A stretch of DNA of 64,000 nucleotides from Candidatus Defluviibacterium haderslevense (GCA_016712225.1 JADJRL010000003.1:2679501-2743500); one strand, 5' to 3'; positions 52,205 through 61,410 are shown, counted from the stretch's first letter. Translations and numbers: made by a program. Notes: a model not told the origin generated them from the sequence alone.

Positions 52205-53581
52205 CTAATATTCATCCCCAAATCCAAACACAGATTTTCTTTTCTTAAATTGCCCTCTGGTGAAATCCGGAATTTTCATAACTGCACCTCCTTCTTTGAT
52301 GGATTGTTCACTAAGTGGTGTAATCGCATACCACGATGCTAAATCATATACGTCAAGAGGAAAATCAACACCGCGTTTAATACATTCAATAAAAGCATGA
52401 TCCACAAAAAAATCCATACCGCCATGTCCCGAACCTTCAGCTTTAGATTCATATCTTTTCCATAATGGATGATCATAATCTTTAATCCATTGTTCGGAAT
52501 TATCCCATCGATGAGAATGCTTCATTTCTTGTTCCAAGTATATATGACCTTGATTGGGATCGCCCCATCCGAAATCTTGCCATAAGCCTCTTGTGCCTTG
52601 AATTCTAAAACCCAGATTGTAGGGACGCGCTAATGAGGTATCATGCGTTAATAATATACTCTCGCCATTCGCACATTGAATTTGTGTATTAACGATATCG
52701 CCTTGTTTAAATTCCACTTTTGCATTAGGGTGATTGGGGCCACCTTTTTCATGATCAAGTATATATTTATGTAATCCTCGTGCCTTACTTGATACAGAAG
52801 ATAATTTGGTCATGCGATTTCCTCGATTGATATCCATCATGACTGCTACTGGACCTAAGCCATGAGTAGGATACAATTCACCATTGCGTTTTACATAATG
52901 ATTGGTCCGCCACTGCGCTTCACTGTATCCTTTATCACCAAATTCCACACCACTATTGTATGCAGTCTTTCCATCATTGAATAAAACACCTCGCAGATCG
53001 TGTTCATAACCTCCCTGTCCATGAATTAATTCACCGAACATTCCTTTTCGTACCATATTCAATATGGCCATAACATCCCGACGGTAACACACATTTTCCA
53101 TCATCATGACAGGAAGTTTGGTTTTTTCAGAAGTATCTACAATATTCCAACAATCTTTGATAGACATCCCACCACATACTTCCATACCAACTATTTTTCC
53201 GGCTTTTAGTGCATCTACTCCTTGTGTAATGTGCCATTCCCATGGTGAGGATATCATCACAGCATCTATATCATCTCGTTTCAATAATTGTTGGTAATCA
53301 TAATTTCCATTTCTATATATGGCAGGTTCCTTTTTATTGAATTTTCGAAACAATGATAAGGCATCATTGATCATTCGTTCACTTGGATCTGCTATGGCTA
53401 ATATATTCACATCATCTCTCTGTAAGAATTCTTCAAGATGTGCTTGTCCTCTGAAGCCTACTGCAATCATGCCCAGGTTTACTGTACTTTTATGTACAGG
53501 AGCGAATGCTTTTATATGTGATGTAACTCCTATGCCAACTCCGGTCAAAGATGTGTTTTTAAGAAATTGTCTACGATTCAT
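52205..53581 (-). CDS. Tat-exported Gfo/Idh/MocA-family protein, GH109-like
   Basis: The 458-residue protein begins with a twin-arginine signal (MNRRQFLKNTSLTGVGIGV). A Rossmann NAD(P) site follows (LGMIAVGFRGQAH) with IADPSERM. The segment where ordinary family members have EKP reads KAGKIVGMEVCGGMS, and SIKDCWNIVDTSEKTKLPVM and MMENVCYRRD follow. These resemble glycoside hydrolase family 109 (alpha-N-acetylgalactosaminidases), which also use bound NAD+. The catalytic lysine of typical dehydrogenases is not present, which fits GH109. The product would fold in the cytosol and be exported to cleave GalNAc-type glycans. The final 54 residues are duplicated at 49690-49851. Confidence 0.8.
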   Translation of the reverse strand: MNRRQFLKNTSLTGVGIGVTSHIKAFAPVHKSTVNLGMIAVGFRGQAHLEEFLQRDDVNILAIADPSERMINDALSLFRKFNKKEPAIYRNGNYDYQQLLKRDDIDAVMISSPWEWHITQGVDALKAGKIVGMEVCGGMSIKDCWNIVDTSEKTKLPVMMMENVCYRRDVMAILNMVRKGMFGELIHGQGGYEHDLRGVLFNDGKTAYNSGVEFGDKGYSEAQWRTNHYVKRNGELYPTHGLGPVAVMMDINRGNRMTKLSSVSSKARGLHKYILDHEKGGPNHPNAKVEFKQGDIVNTQIQCANGESILLTHDTSLARPYNLGFRIQGTRGLWQDFGWGDPNQGHIYLEQEMKHSHRWDNSEQWIKDYDHPLWKRYESKAEGSGHGGMDFFVDHAFIECIKRGVDFPLDVYDLASWYAITPLSEQSIKEGGAVMKIPDFTRGQFKKRKSVFGFGDEY

Positions 53582-53701
53582 TTTTTTAATTTGAGTCGCT
53601 AAAGTATGTATTATTTAGGAAAGTAGAAGCGTGATATTTTGAAAATGATTTTAATATAAATTAATATTTCAAATGGATACTAAATGATTCTTAATGGTCC
53701 A

Positions 53702-54034
53702 CTATGATTGCTGATCATGTCGATAGATTTCTTCCACTACATTGAGTATGGTGCGAAATGCAACAAAGCGAGTAGCATATTTATCAATCACCTCTTTTTG
53801 TAAAGCCGGGGCATCATGAATCATATAACGATTCAAATCATCTTCCGAAAAACAATCATATTGAAATACATAGGTCACACCATCATCTTCTTTCATATCC
53901 AGTTTGGATAATCTGCATTTGTTGAAAGCTCCTGTGGCCAGTACATTGGGAATATGAATAGTACGCATCCACTCCAACCACTCATCAGCTATTTGATGAT
54001 CCACTTTGACCGTTACATTGTATACTAGCATCAT
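53702..54034 (-). CDS. DUF4286-type small protein
   Basis: The 110-residue protein matches the DUF4286 pattern of Bacteroidota: LVYNVTVKVDHQIADEWLEW, MRTIHIPNVLATGAFNKCRL, and TYVFQYDCFSEDDLNRYMIH. It has a ferredoxin-like alpha/beta fold and no known function. It is between the oxidoreductase and the aminotransferase on the same strand but separated by about 70-120 bases, so linkage is uncertain. Confidence 0.7.
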   Translation of the reverse strand: MMLVYNVTVKVDHQIADEWLEWMRTIHIPNVLATGAFNKCRLSKLDMKEDDGVTYVFQYDCFSEDDLNRYMIHDAPALQKEVIDKYATRFVAFRTILNVVEEIYRHDQQS

Positions 54035-54100
54035 AAATTATTTAAAAATAATAGAAAATAAATAAAAACATTTTTTGAGTTTCTCACGATGATTCCGCCA

Positions 54101-55246
54101 TTATAAATTTGAAATGGTTTTACAAAGTATTTCTATATCTTGTTCTGTGTTGTATAGATAACAAGATATTCTTACTACTCGACCTCGAAGTGAAGTGAAT
54201 ATCTTATTTTTTTGAAAGCCTTCAAATATTTGTTCTGAATTATTTTGTTCTGGATCCAATATACCGAATAGATGGTTGGTTCTGTAAGACTCATCTTCTA
54301 TCCAAAGACCTTTAGATTTTATGACAGGTATTAATGGTTGCATCAATTGGCGGCAATATTCTTGAATATGGACTGGATTCCATTCAACAATTTGTCGCAA
54401 GGATTGAGCTAACATGGGGGCTTGAATAAACTGACTCGATTCACCCATATTGTATCTTTGTGCACCAATAGCATACTCATCATCTGCAGTTAATTGTGCG
54501 AAATTCTGAGCATTGATTTTGTTCATCCATGATTCTTCCATGGGAATTCCGGTATCAAAAAAATCACTGTAATATGCAAGGCCTAAAGAATAAGGACCGA
54601 GCAACCATTTGTATCCTGCACATATTAATGCATCGATTTGACATTCATGAACATCAATGGGAAGTACGCCCACGGATTGTGTTCCATCAACGATTAATAT
54701 GGCTTGATGTTCTTTGCATTTTTGCCCAATGGCTTTTAAATCGAATTGTGTTCCATCTTGCCAATGAATAGTAGACATGATAACTACAGCAGTATCATCG
54801 TTTATGGCTTCAATAATATTGGCATTCCATTTTTTTCCTCGATCTTCAAATTCTTGTGGCGGAGAGATGATATTTAGTTTTTTAGAATGCTTATTGCACC
54901 ATTTTTGAATGGTGTACAAATCACTGGGAAATTCACCGGTTACAGAAAGAGCATAACTGCCAGTGTCGATTGGAAGATTAGAGACCGCATTTTGTAATCC
55001 ATATGCAGCAGAAGGGATGACAGCAATATATTTAGGATCTGAATGTATGATGTTGCCAAAATGAAGTCGCAGTGGCTCTGTAATTGTGAAGTAATCAGAT
55101 GATTTTAGCACACTGGGATTTCTTCTTTTTCGAATAGCCTCGATTCCCGCTTCTTCCACTTGTTTCATAAATGGCGACATAAAAGCGTTGTTCATATAAT
55201 GAATATCATCGGGCAATTGGAATAGTGATTTTTGACAATTTAACAT
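54101..55246 (-). CDS. Class V aminotransferase (PLP enzyme)
   Basis: The 381-residue protein is of the fold-type I class V group. PLP-binding segments are IPSAAYGLQNAV, STIHWQDGTQFDL (aromatic and acid contact) and LIVDGTQSVGVLPIDV with the aspartate. The Schiff-base lysine is in CAGYKWLLGPYS. Members include cysteine desulfurases, kynureninases and isopenicillin-type epimerases. The absence of the mobile catalytic cysteine loop argues against a desulfurase. Substrate remains open. It is probably its own unit. Confidence 0.8.
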   Translation of the reverse strand: MLNCQKSLFQLPDDIHYMNNAFMSPFMKQVEEAGIEAIRKRRNPSVLKSSDYFTITEPLRLHFGNIIHSDPKYIAVIPSAAYGLQNAVSNLPIDTGSYALSVTGEFPSDLYTIQKWCNKHSKKLNIISPPQEFEDRGKKWNANIIEAINDDTAVVIMSTIHWQDGTQFDLKAIGQKCKEHQAILIVDGTQSVGVLPIDVHECQIDALICAGYKWLLGPYSLGLAYYSDFFDTGIPMEESWMNKINAQNFAQLTADDEYAIGAQRYNMGESSQFIQAPMLAQSLRQIVEWNPVHIQEYCRQLMQPLIPVIKSKGLWIEDESYRTNHLFGILDPEQNNSEQIFEGFQKNKIFTSLRGRVVRISCYLYNTEQDIEILCKTISNL

Positions 55247-55336
55247 TTTATTTTATTTAACGATTGTAATTTTATTTTCTTTTAAATATTGTTTATTAAC
55301 TTGGGATAAAGTGACAAAATAAAATCAATCATTAAA

Positions 55337-55370
55337 TTCTTAAATATTGATATTTATTTTCTTAAATATT
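55337..55370 (+). repeat. Two 12-base direct repeats 22 bases apart
   Basis: TTCTTAAATATT occurs at 55337-55348 and again at 55359-55370, spaced by two helical turns, 91-124 bases upstream of the aminotransferase start. It could be a repeated activator site, but the low complexity of the sequence makes chance plausible. Confidence 0.3.
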
Positions 55371-55419
55371 ATCATGTTTATTAGACTGACCTACGAACTA
55401 TACAATATGTAAATTAAAT

Positions 55420-56190
55420 CTATAATACCACAATCAACAAAAATATCACTCCCAAAACTATCCTATAATACCCAAAGAACTTAAAACCATACTGATCAAT
55501 AATTTTCAAAAAAAGTTTAACAGCTATCCAGGCTGTAATAAAAGCAACTATAGCTCCAATGCCTAATTTAAAGACATGATCTTGTGTGAATACAACGGGT
55601 GTCTTTAATAATTCATAACCTGTAGCGGCAAGCATGGTAGGTATAGCTAGAAGAAATGAAAATTCAGTCGCTTGTTTTTTATCAAATCCATTATACACAC
55701 CTCCGATGATGGTAGCTGCTGCACGTGAAACACCTGGAATCATGGATAAGCATTGGATCAGTCCAACAAAGAAGGCATTGGTATAACTTATGTTTTCTAA
55801 ATGGATGTAGCTTGATTTTTTCTCTATCATCTTACGATCAATAACAATTATGATTATACCTCCTAAGATAAGCGCTATGGCTACTACTAGGGGATTAAAT
55901 AAATATAATTTAATGATCTTGTAAGCAAGAAAACCTATGATAGCTGTTGGTATAAAAGCAATAAAAAGTTTGATATATATATCAATACTTTTAAACAACT
56001 TATCAGCATATTGAATGACAATAGCACTGATCGCTCCGAGCTGAATCGCTATTTCAAATGTTTTGACGAATGCAGGATCTTCAATATTCATGAGTGAATC
56101 TGCGAGTATCATGTGACCTGTGGATGAAATGGGTAGAAATTCTGTTATACCTTCAATAATAGCTATGATGATCGTTTGAAGTAGGGTCAT
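55420..56190 (-). CDS. uppP: Undecaprenyl-diphosphate phosphatase
   Basis: The 256-residue membrane protein carries the two BacA/UppP signatures: GITEFLPISSTGHMIL near the start, with the catalytic glutamate and histidine, and SMIPGVSRAAATIIGGVYNG in the middle with the arginine. About eight membrane helices follow the usual plan. It recycles the lipid carrier of cell-wall synthesis. It overlaps the uridine kinase gene by four bases (ATGA), so the two are translationally coupled. Confidence 0.93.
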   Translation of the reverse strand: MTLLQTIIIAIIEGITEFLPISSTGHMILADSLMNIEDPAFVKTFEIAIQLGAISAIVIQYADKLFKSIDIYIKLFIAFIPTAIIGFLAYKIIKLYLFNPLVVAIALILGGIIIIVIDRKMIEKKSSYIHLENISYTNAFFVGLIQCLSMIPGVSRAAATIIGGVYNGFDKKQATEFSFLLAIPTMLAATGYELLKTPVVFTQDHVFKLGIGAIVAFITAWIAVKLFLKIIDQYGFKFFGYYRIVLGVIFLLIVVL

Positions 56191-56810
56191 GATTTCGATT
56201 TTTTTGCATCCAGTTTTGATCGGATATAAGCACTCAGCAGATCAACACCTTTGGCGAATGAAGTATTGTTATTGATGATAATATCGATACCTTCTATGTA
56301 TGGTTCAATGTATTTGGCATAGGATGGAGCTACGTGGTGCTCATAACGGTAGAGCACATCTTCGAGATCATAGTTCCGTTCATTTTTATCTCGGTTGATT
56401 CTTCGTTTGATTTTTATAGCTTCGTTAGCATGAATGAGGATTTTGAGGTCGAGCATCTTGTTGACATCCTGATTGTGAAAAATGAATAAACCCTCTACGA
56501 TATAAATGTCTGCAGGTACTATGGTGATCCACCGATCTTCTGAATGAGAATTATTAAAAGCGTATTCCAAAAACCGAACTTCCTGATCATTGTTCAGCTT
56601 GTTGAGGTCCTGGATAAATCGATCATGATCTATGGCTTCAGGAATGTCGAAGTTGATGACCCCTGCAGCATCTAATTTTTGTAATTCTTTGGCTTTGTAA
56701 TAGTTGTCTTCAGAGATCAAACCCAATTCCGATTCATTAAATAATGCTCTAAGTGCTTTTATAAAAGCCGTTTTGCCTGATCCGCTACCTCCTGATACCC
56801 CAATGAACAT
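56187..56810 (-). CDS. udk: Uridine kinase
   Basis: The 207-residue protein has a P-loop (GVSGGSGSGKTAFIKAL), EDNYYKAKELQKL with the substrate aspartate, and IYIVEGLFIFHNQDVNKM and RRINRDKNERN in the expected positions. Uridine kinases phosphorylate uridine and cytidine with ATP or GTP for salvage. It is divergent from a nucleoside transporter gene whose product would supply its substrate, and coupled to uppP downstream. Confidence 0.9.
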   Translation of the reverse strand: MFIGVSGGSGSGKTAFIKALRALFNESELGLISEDNYYKAKELQKLDAAGVINFDIPEAIDHDRFIQDLNKLNNDQEVRFLEYAFNNSHSEDRWITIVPADIYIVEGLFIFHNQDVNKMLDLKILIHANEAIKIKRRINRDKNERNYDLEDVLYRYEHHVAPSYAKYIEPYIEGIDIIINNNTSFAKGVDLLSAYIRSKLDAKKSKS

Positions 56811-56890
56811 GAATAAAATCTTTAGTTTTAAAAAATTTCGTAAAAGTCAGCAAAATATTCTACTTTTCATGCTCATTTTAAAAAATAATC

Positions 56891-58189
56891 ATGGTATTGG
56901 ATAGTTTAAGAGGCTTGCTGGGTGTATTGGTATTACTGATCATTTGTTATGCGGTTAGTGAACATAGAAAGCGGATCGATTGGAAATTAGTTGGTACCGG
57001 TCTGTTGCTGCAGTTTATTTTTGCATTACTTGTCCTAAAAGTCCCTATGGTTAAGAGTATGTTTGAAGGCATTGCAAGTATATTTGTTGTGTTTTTGGAT
57101 TTTACTAAAGAGGGTAGTCGCTTCCTCTTCGGAAAAGAAATGATAGATAATATTCCAACCCATGGGTATATTTTTGCGTTTCAGGTTTTGCCCACTGTTT
57201 TATTTTTTTCTGCATTTACATCATTGATGTATTATTTGGGAATACTTCAGAAAATAGTATATGGTATAGCATGGGTGATGAATCGGTCTATGAGATTAAG
57301 CGGTGCTGAAAGTCTATCTACAGCAGGGAATATTTTTCTGGGACAAACAGAATCCCCTTTATTAATTAAGCCTTATTTAGCTAAAATGACCCGTTCTGAA
57401 ATATTGTGTGTTATGGTGGGCGGGATGGCGACTATTGCTGGTGGAGTTCTTGCCGCATATGTTGGCTTTCTAGGTGGAACCGATCCCGTTCAACAACAAC
57501 TTTATGCCACACATTTATTGTCTGCATCTATCATGTCTGCGCCTGCCGCTATAGTAGCCACTAAAATGATTCTCCCTGAAGTGCATCCGGAACATATCAA
57601 TCATGATATAGAGGTTTCAAAAGAAAAGATTGGTGCTAATATGCTAGAAGCTATAGCAAATGGTACTTCTGATGGGTTAAAATTAGCTGTAAATGTTGGA
57701 GCCATGTTGATTGTATTTACGGCACTTATTTATATGGTGAATTACACACTGCAACATTCATTAGGAAATTGGTTTGGCTTAAATGAATATGTTAACACTT
57801 TGACTGCTGGAAAGTATACCAGTTTTTCATTACAATTTATCCTGGGAAGTATTTGTGCTCCTTTAGCTTGGCTTTTAGGTGTGCCATCGGTAGATATGAT
57901 GTATGCTGGTCAGTTGTTGGGTGAAAAAACAATTTTGAATGAATTCTATGCTTATGCGACTATGGGCGGATTGAAAATTAATGGCCTGATGTCTGAACGA
58001 GGTTTAATTATTTGTACTTATGCGCTTTGTGGTTTTTCCAATTTTGCTTCCATAGGTATCCAAATTGGTGGAATTGGAGCTTTGGCGCCAAATCAAAAAT
58101 CTACACTTGCTCAATTGGGAATAAAAGCATTGATTGGTGGTTCTGTGGCTTGTTTTTTAACGGCTGCTATTGCTGGTTTAGTTATATGA
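56891..58189 (+). CDS. nupC: Concentrative nucleoside transporter (NupC/CNT family)
   Basis: The 432-residue membrane protein is of the CNT type: ESLSTAGNIFLGQTESPLLI contains the GQTEsp core that binds nucleoside and sodium. MVGGMATIAGGVLAAYVGFL and NGTSDGLKLAVNVGAMLIVF follow, then a late CGFSNFASIGIQIGGIGAL. It couples uptake of nucleosides to an ion gradient. The adjacent divergent uridine kinase and downstream 5'-nucleotidase lipoprotein make a coherent salvage set. Confidence 0.92.
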   Translation: MVLDSLRGLLGVLVLLIICYAVSEHRKRIDWKLVGTGLLLQFIFALLVLKVPMVKSMFEGIASIFVVFLDFTKEGSRFLFGKEMIDNIPTHGYIFAFQVLPTVLFFSAFTSLMYYLGILQKIVYGIAWVMNRSMRLSGAESLSTAGNIFLGQTESPLLIKPYLAKMTRSEILCVMVGGMATIAGGVLAAYVGFLGGTDPVQQQLYATHLLSASIMSAPAAIVATKMILPEVHPEHINHDIEVSKEKIGANMLEAIANGTSDGLKLAVNVGAMLIVFTALIYMVNYTLQHSLGNWFGLNEYVNTLTAGKYTSFSLQFILGSICAPLAWLLGVPSVDMMYAGQLLGEKTILNEFYAYATMGGLKINGLMSERGLIICTYALCGFSNFASIGIQIGGIGALAPNQKSTLAQLGIKALIGGSVACFLTAAIAGLVI

Positions 58190-58285
58190 TTTAAATGAAT
58201 TATTGATTTAAAAGAGTTTTATTGATAGTTTATTTTTTATTATTCTAGATGAAATGATTTATATTTGGTAACAATTTAATTCTGA

Positions 58286-58399
58286 GTCCTGTAAAGACGA
58301 TCAATGTTGCTGCGGCGGATAAAATCCGTCGTATAAAGAAAATTTATAAAGTTTTTGGCGACATTTTTGCCTGATTTTTGCAAAAATGATGACAAAAAC
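58286..58399 (+). repeat. REP-like repeat, family A, distal copy 1
   Basis: The palindrome CGGATAAAATCCG lies near 58316-58328, preceded by a degenerate CCTGTA hairpin segment. At 58361-58399 is a 39-base tail that is identical to 61307-61345. The layout (small hairpin, CGGAT palindrome, tail) matches the 61205-61345 copy and resembles the units beside the RAYT gene. Confidence 0.75.
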
Positions 58400-58440
58400 T
58401 AACCGTACTAATTTTGGTTAATTAAAATGACAATAATTAC

Positions 58441-60000
58441 ATGAAATTACTTACTCATTTATTTATACTCTTAGGATTATTTACTTTCATCCAATGTGGA
58501 AGTTTACATAAGAAATCTGACAGTACGTCAGCAAAAAACAAAAATGAAATATCATTTACTTTTTTGCAATTTAATGATTTCTATGATATCGCACCTCTCG
58601 AGAATGGTACAATAGGTGGTGCTGCTAAAATGGCTACGATTCGAAAAAAACTACTTGCAGAAGATCCCCAATTATATACGGTTCTGGCTGGAGACTTTAT
58701 CAGTCCTTCTTTATTGGGTACCTTAAAGTGGAATGGTGAATCCATAAAGGGTAAACAAATCATTCAGGTATTTAACAAAATAGGTATCGACCTGGTCACT
58801 TTTGGAAATCACGAATTTGATTTTGATGTAAAGACTTTGAAAGCCAGAATCAATGAATCGAATTTTGATTGGGTTTCTTCGAATGTTAAATTAAAGGAGG
58901 ATAATAAATTAATTCCATTTTATAAAGTGGTGAATGGCCAAAAGATCAATATTCCTGAATATAAAATTTTAACTTTTAAGAACGCTCAGGGAAAAGAAGT
59001 TCGTGTAGGAATTGTTGCACCTTGCATTGATTCTAATAAGCCTGATTATATTGATATAAATAAGTTTGTTTCAATTGCACCTTCATATTATGACTTAAAA
59101 CAGAATAAGGTTGACATCATCCTTGCACTAAGTCATTTATCCAAAGAAGAAGACACTCAATTAGCAAAGCAATATCCGGACATCAAATTAATCATGGGTG
59201 GGCATGAACACGATCACATGAATATTGTGTTGCCCACCTGCAGAATTACTAAGGCAGATGCTAACGCCAGAACAGCTTATGCACATCGATTTAAATACAA
59301 TACCAAAACAAAACAAGTACAGATCGAATCAGAATTAATTGCATTGGATGCTTCCGTTGCATTAGATGGGGAAGTGGATCAAATTGTACAGGAATGGAAA
59401 GGCATTGAAAATAAAGTCATGCGTGAGATGGGATTTGATCCAGAACAATTATTAATGACATTACCGACGCCAATAGATGTAAAAGAGACATCTACAAGAA
59501 ATAAACCCACCTATTTTGGTCAAATGATTGCCAGAGCTATGTTGCGTGCTGCACCAAAAAGTGAATGCGCTTTTTTTAATTCTGGAGGCATTCGCATGGA
59601 TGATATGATCGAAAAACAATTATCCCAATATGATATTTTGCGAGCTCTGCCGTATGGTGGTGGTATTGTTGAATTGGATATGCCGGGAAGTCTGTTATCC
59701 AAGGTCTTAGAAGCCGGATGGAACAATAAATCAAAAGGCGGTTTTTTACAATGGGCCAACATAGAAAGAACTCCTAAATACATCTGGTTGATTAATGGTA
59801 AAGAAATTGAACCCAAACGAATGTATCACGTTGCGGTTAATGAATTTTTATTGACAGGAAATGAATCTGGTTTAGAATTTTTTTCGGCTAAAAATCCAGA
59901 TTTGCAAAATATAAATCGAGCCAAACCTGATGATTTAAGTGATATCAGAAGAGATATTAGATTATTAATCATTGATTATATTAAGAAGGGTGGGAGGTAA
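58441..60000 (+). CDS. 5'-nucleotidase-type metallophosphatase lipoprotein
   Basis: The 519-residue protein has a lipobox ending in FIQCGSL. The N-terminal calcineurin-like domain has FLQFNDFYDI, LAGDFISPS, TFGNHEFDFD and MGGHEHDH, the usual metal-binding set with a variant first motif (ND-F in place of DxH). The C-terminal nucleotide-binding domain has NSGGIRMD and LPYGGGIVELDMPGSLL. These enzymes release nucleosides from extracellular nucleotides. Next to a nucleoside transporter and uridine kinase, it would feed them. It is probably in the periplasm or on the surface. Confidence 0.88.
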   Translation: MKLLTHLFILLGLFTFIQCGSLHKKSDSTSAKNKNEISFTFLQFNDFYDIAPLENGTIGGAAKMATIRKKLLAEDPQLYTVLAGDFISPSLLGTLKWNGESIKGKQIIQVFNKIGIDLVTFGNHEFDFDVKTLKARINESNFDWVSSNVKLKEDNKLIPFYKVVNGQKINIPEYKILTFKNAQGKEVRVGIVAPCIDSNKPDYIDINKFVSIAPSYYDLKQNKVDIILALSHLSKEEDTQLAKQYPDIKLIMGGHEHDHMNIVLPTCRITKADANARTAYAHRFKYNTKTKQVQIESELIALDASVALDGEVDQIVQEWKGIENKVMREMGFDPEQLLMTLPTPIDVKETSTRNKPTYFGQMIARAMLRAAPKSECAFFNSGGIRMDDMIEKQLSQYDILRALPYGGGIVELDMPGSLLSKVLEAGWNNKSKGGFLQWANIERTPKYIWLINGKEIEPKRMYHVAVNEFLLTGNESGLEFFSAKNPDLQNINRAKPDDLSDIRRDIRLLIIDYIKKGGR

Positions 60001-60569
60001 GGACATTTGTAAAAAAATATGATTTATTGATTTTATTTTCAAGTTAGAATCTAGGGTTACTTAGTGAAAATACGAGGAAACTACCAAGTTTTAAAACTTG
60101 TTTCTATGGATAACTTTTTGTTCTTTTTTCATGAAAAAAAAGAACCAAAAATTCTAGCCTGCCTGGCTAGCCACGCAGGCAGGGCTGTAAGGTCTAAGCC
60201 TAAAATGATTACATGAAACCTAAATTCAAAAAACTCGCCATTGGCCTTGTTTCTTTTGTTTGGCGGTACACTTGCCCACCCCGCTTTTCTGTTCTTTTGT
60301 TTTGCATACTGTTGAGCTCATACAGTTTTGAATTTTGCACTTTATTTTTTTTGCAGCTAGCTCCAAGCCTTTATAATTAGCTTCGTAAACTACGCTAATT
60401 ATAAAGGTTCACTTCACCAAATGACATCTCTATGTCATTTGGCTCGTTCATCATAAGGCTGATCCAAATTTCTATGACAACTCATTAAAATTACATGTTA
60501 CAAGAATTTAGTTTGAGAACAAGCCAAGAATAGTCCCATTTTTCTTGAATAAGGCAAGAAGTTTTGAAA
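60001..60569 (+). other. Long non-coding region with repeat and hairpins
   Basis: No gene is visible. It carries family B copy 2 (annotated separately) and, after it, two strong hairpins: CCTTTATAATTAGC at 60368-60381 pairs with 60394-60407, and CCAAATGACAT at 60417-60427 pairs with 60432-60442 around a CTCT loop. No ORF or tRNA is seen. Confidence 0.7.
60118..60336 (+). repeat. Dispersed non-coding repeat, family B, copy 2
   Basis: Same unit as 2891-3081. It opens with the poly-T/CATG/poly-A palindrome (60120-60139). It carries an extra palindromic insert, CCTGCCTGGCTAGCC with CAGGCAGG, around 60157-60182, that copy 1 lacks. The remaining blocks are almost the same, including GAGCTCATACAGTTTTGAAT. 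Confidence 0.85.
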
Positions 60570-61166
60570 TTATAGTTGAACTTTTGTGTTTTCATTAAGA
60601 TTCCTTACCAATTTACCAGGCACACCAGCTATCAAACTATAATCCGGAAAACTTTTAGTAATAACCGTTCCGGCTGCAACAACACAACATGTTCCCAATT
60701 CAACACCATGAAGTATAATGACGTGTGCGCCTAGAAAAGTTCCCGATCCAATTTTTATTGGGGCCTTTTGTCGTGGATAATATTCCGACATAGGCATACG
60801 TCCAATATCCATGTGCGTCATAAGCATGGATTGCGCTCCAATACCTACGTCATCTCCTAAAATAATTTGATCTGTCAAATCAAAAAATACATTTTTGCCG
60901 ATGACACATTTATTACCAATCGTTAAGTTAGAGAAATCGCCTTTGGACGATTCGTCTTCATACACATTGTCAAAAGTATAATTCCCTTTAAAGTTTATGT
61001 CATTGCCGATATGAGCGCCATTGTTTTTTAGTATTGGAGCAATGAGAAATGGTCTGCAAGTTCGCAATCGTCTAACTACATGTTCAATGCCAAAAATAAA
61101 TTTAAACAATTCAATTTTTGAAAATAAAAGTATAATCGATTTAAGTATTTTTTTTACCCTTTTCAT
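60570..61166 (-). CDS. Left-handed beta-helix acyltransferase
   Basis: I prefer the ATG at 61166 (MKRVKKILKS) to the longer frame from 61202. The 198-residue product has hexapeptide repeats: IGNDINFKGNY, IGNKCVIGKNVFF, IILGDDVGIGAQSML, IKIGSGTFLGAHVIILHGVE and AAGTVITKSFPDYSLIAGVPG. The GVPGK ending and the histidine of THMDIG fit a serine/sugar acetyltransferase of the WcaF/NodL type. It would acetylate a polysaccharide or lipid intermediate. No polysaccharide cluster surrounds it. Confidence 0.85.
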   Translation of the reverse strand: MKRVKKILKSIILLFSKIELFKFIFGIEHVVRRLRTCRPFLIAPILKNNGAHIGNDINFKGNYTFDNVYEDESSKGDFSNLTIGNKCVIGKNVFFDLTDQIILGDDVGIGAQSMLMTHMDIGRMPMSEYYPRQKAPIKIGSGTFLGAHVIILHGVELGTCCVVAAGTVITKSFPDYSLIAGVPGKLVRNLNENTKVQL

Positions 61167-61204
61167 TGATAAAATAATGTAACAATTTTGGTAACTATCC
61201 AAGT

Positions 61205-61345
61205 CTTAGCCCTGTAGGGGCGAACTATTTTTTGCGACGGATAAAATCCGTTGTCTATATTAAATATTTAATGTTTTTGTCGGCTTGTGCCGTTTGTAAC
61301 AACGGTACATTTTTGCCTGATTTTTGCAAAAATGATGACAAAAAC
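61205..61345 (+). repeat. REP-like repeat, family A, distal copy 2
   Basis: CCCTGTAGGG, a hairpin with GTAG at its loop, is followed by CGAACTATTTTTTG and the GACGGATAAAATCCGTTGTC palindrome (about 61231-61250). Then GTTTTTGTC at 61273-61281 pairs with GACAAAAAC at 61337-61345. The last 39 bases are identical to 58361-58399. The unit begins just upstream of the acyltransferase frame. Confidence 0.8.
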
Positions 61346-61410
61346 AAACTTTATTATTTGTTGCCTGAATAGTTACCAAATTTTTTTATTTAATATTAGA
61401 GATTTTTTTA

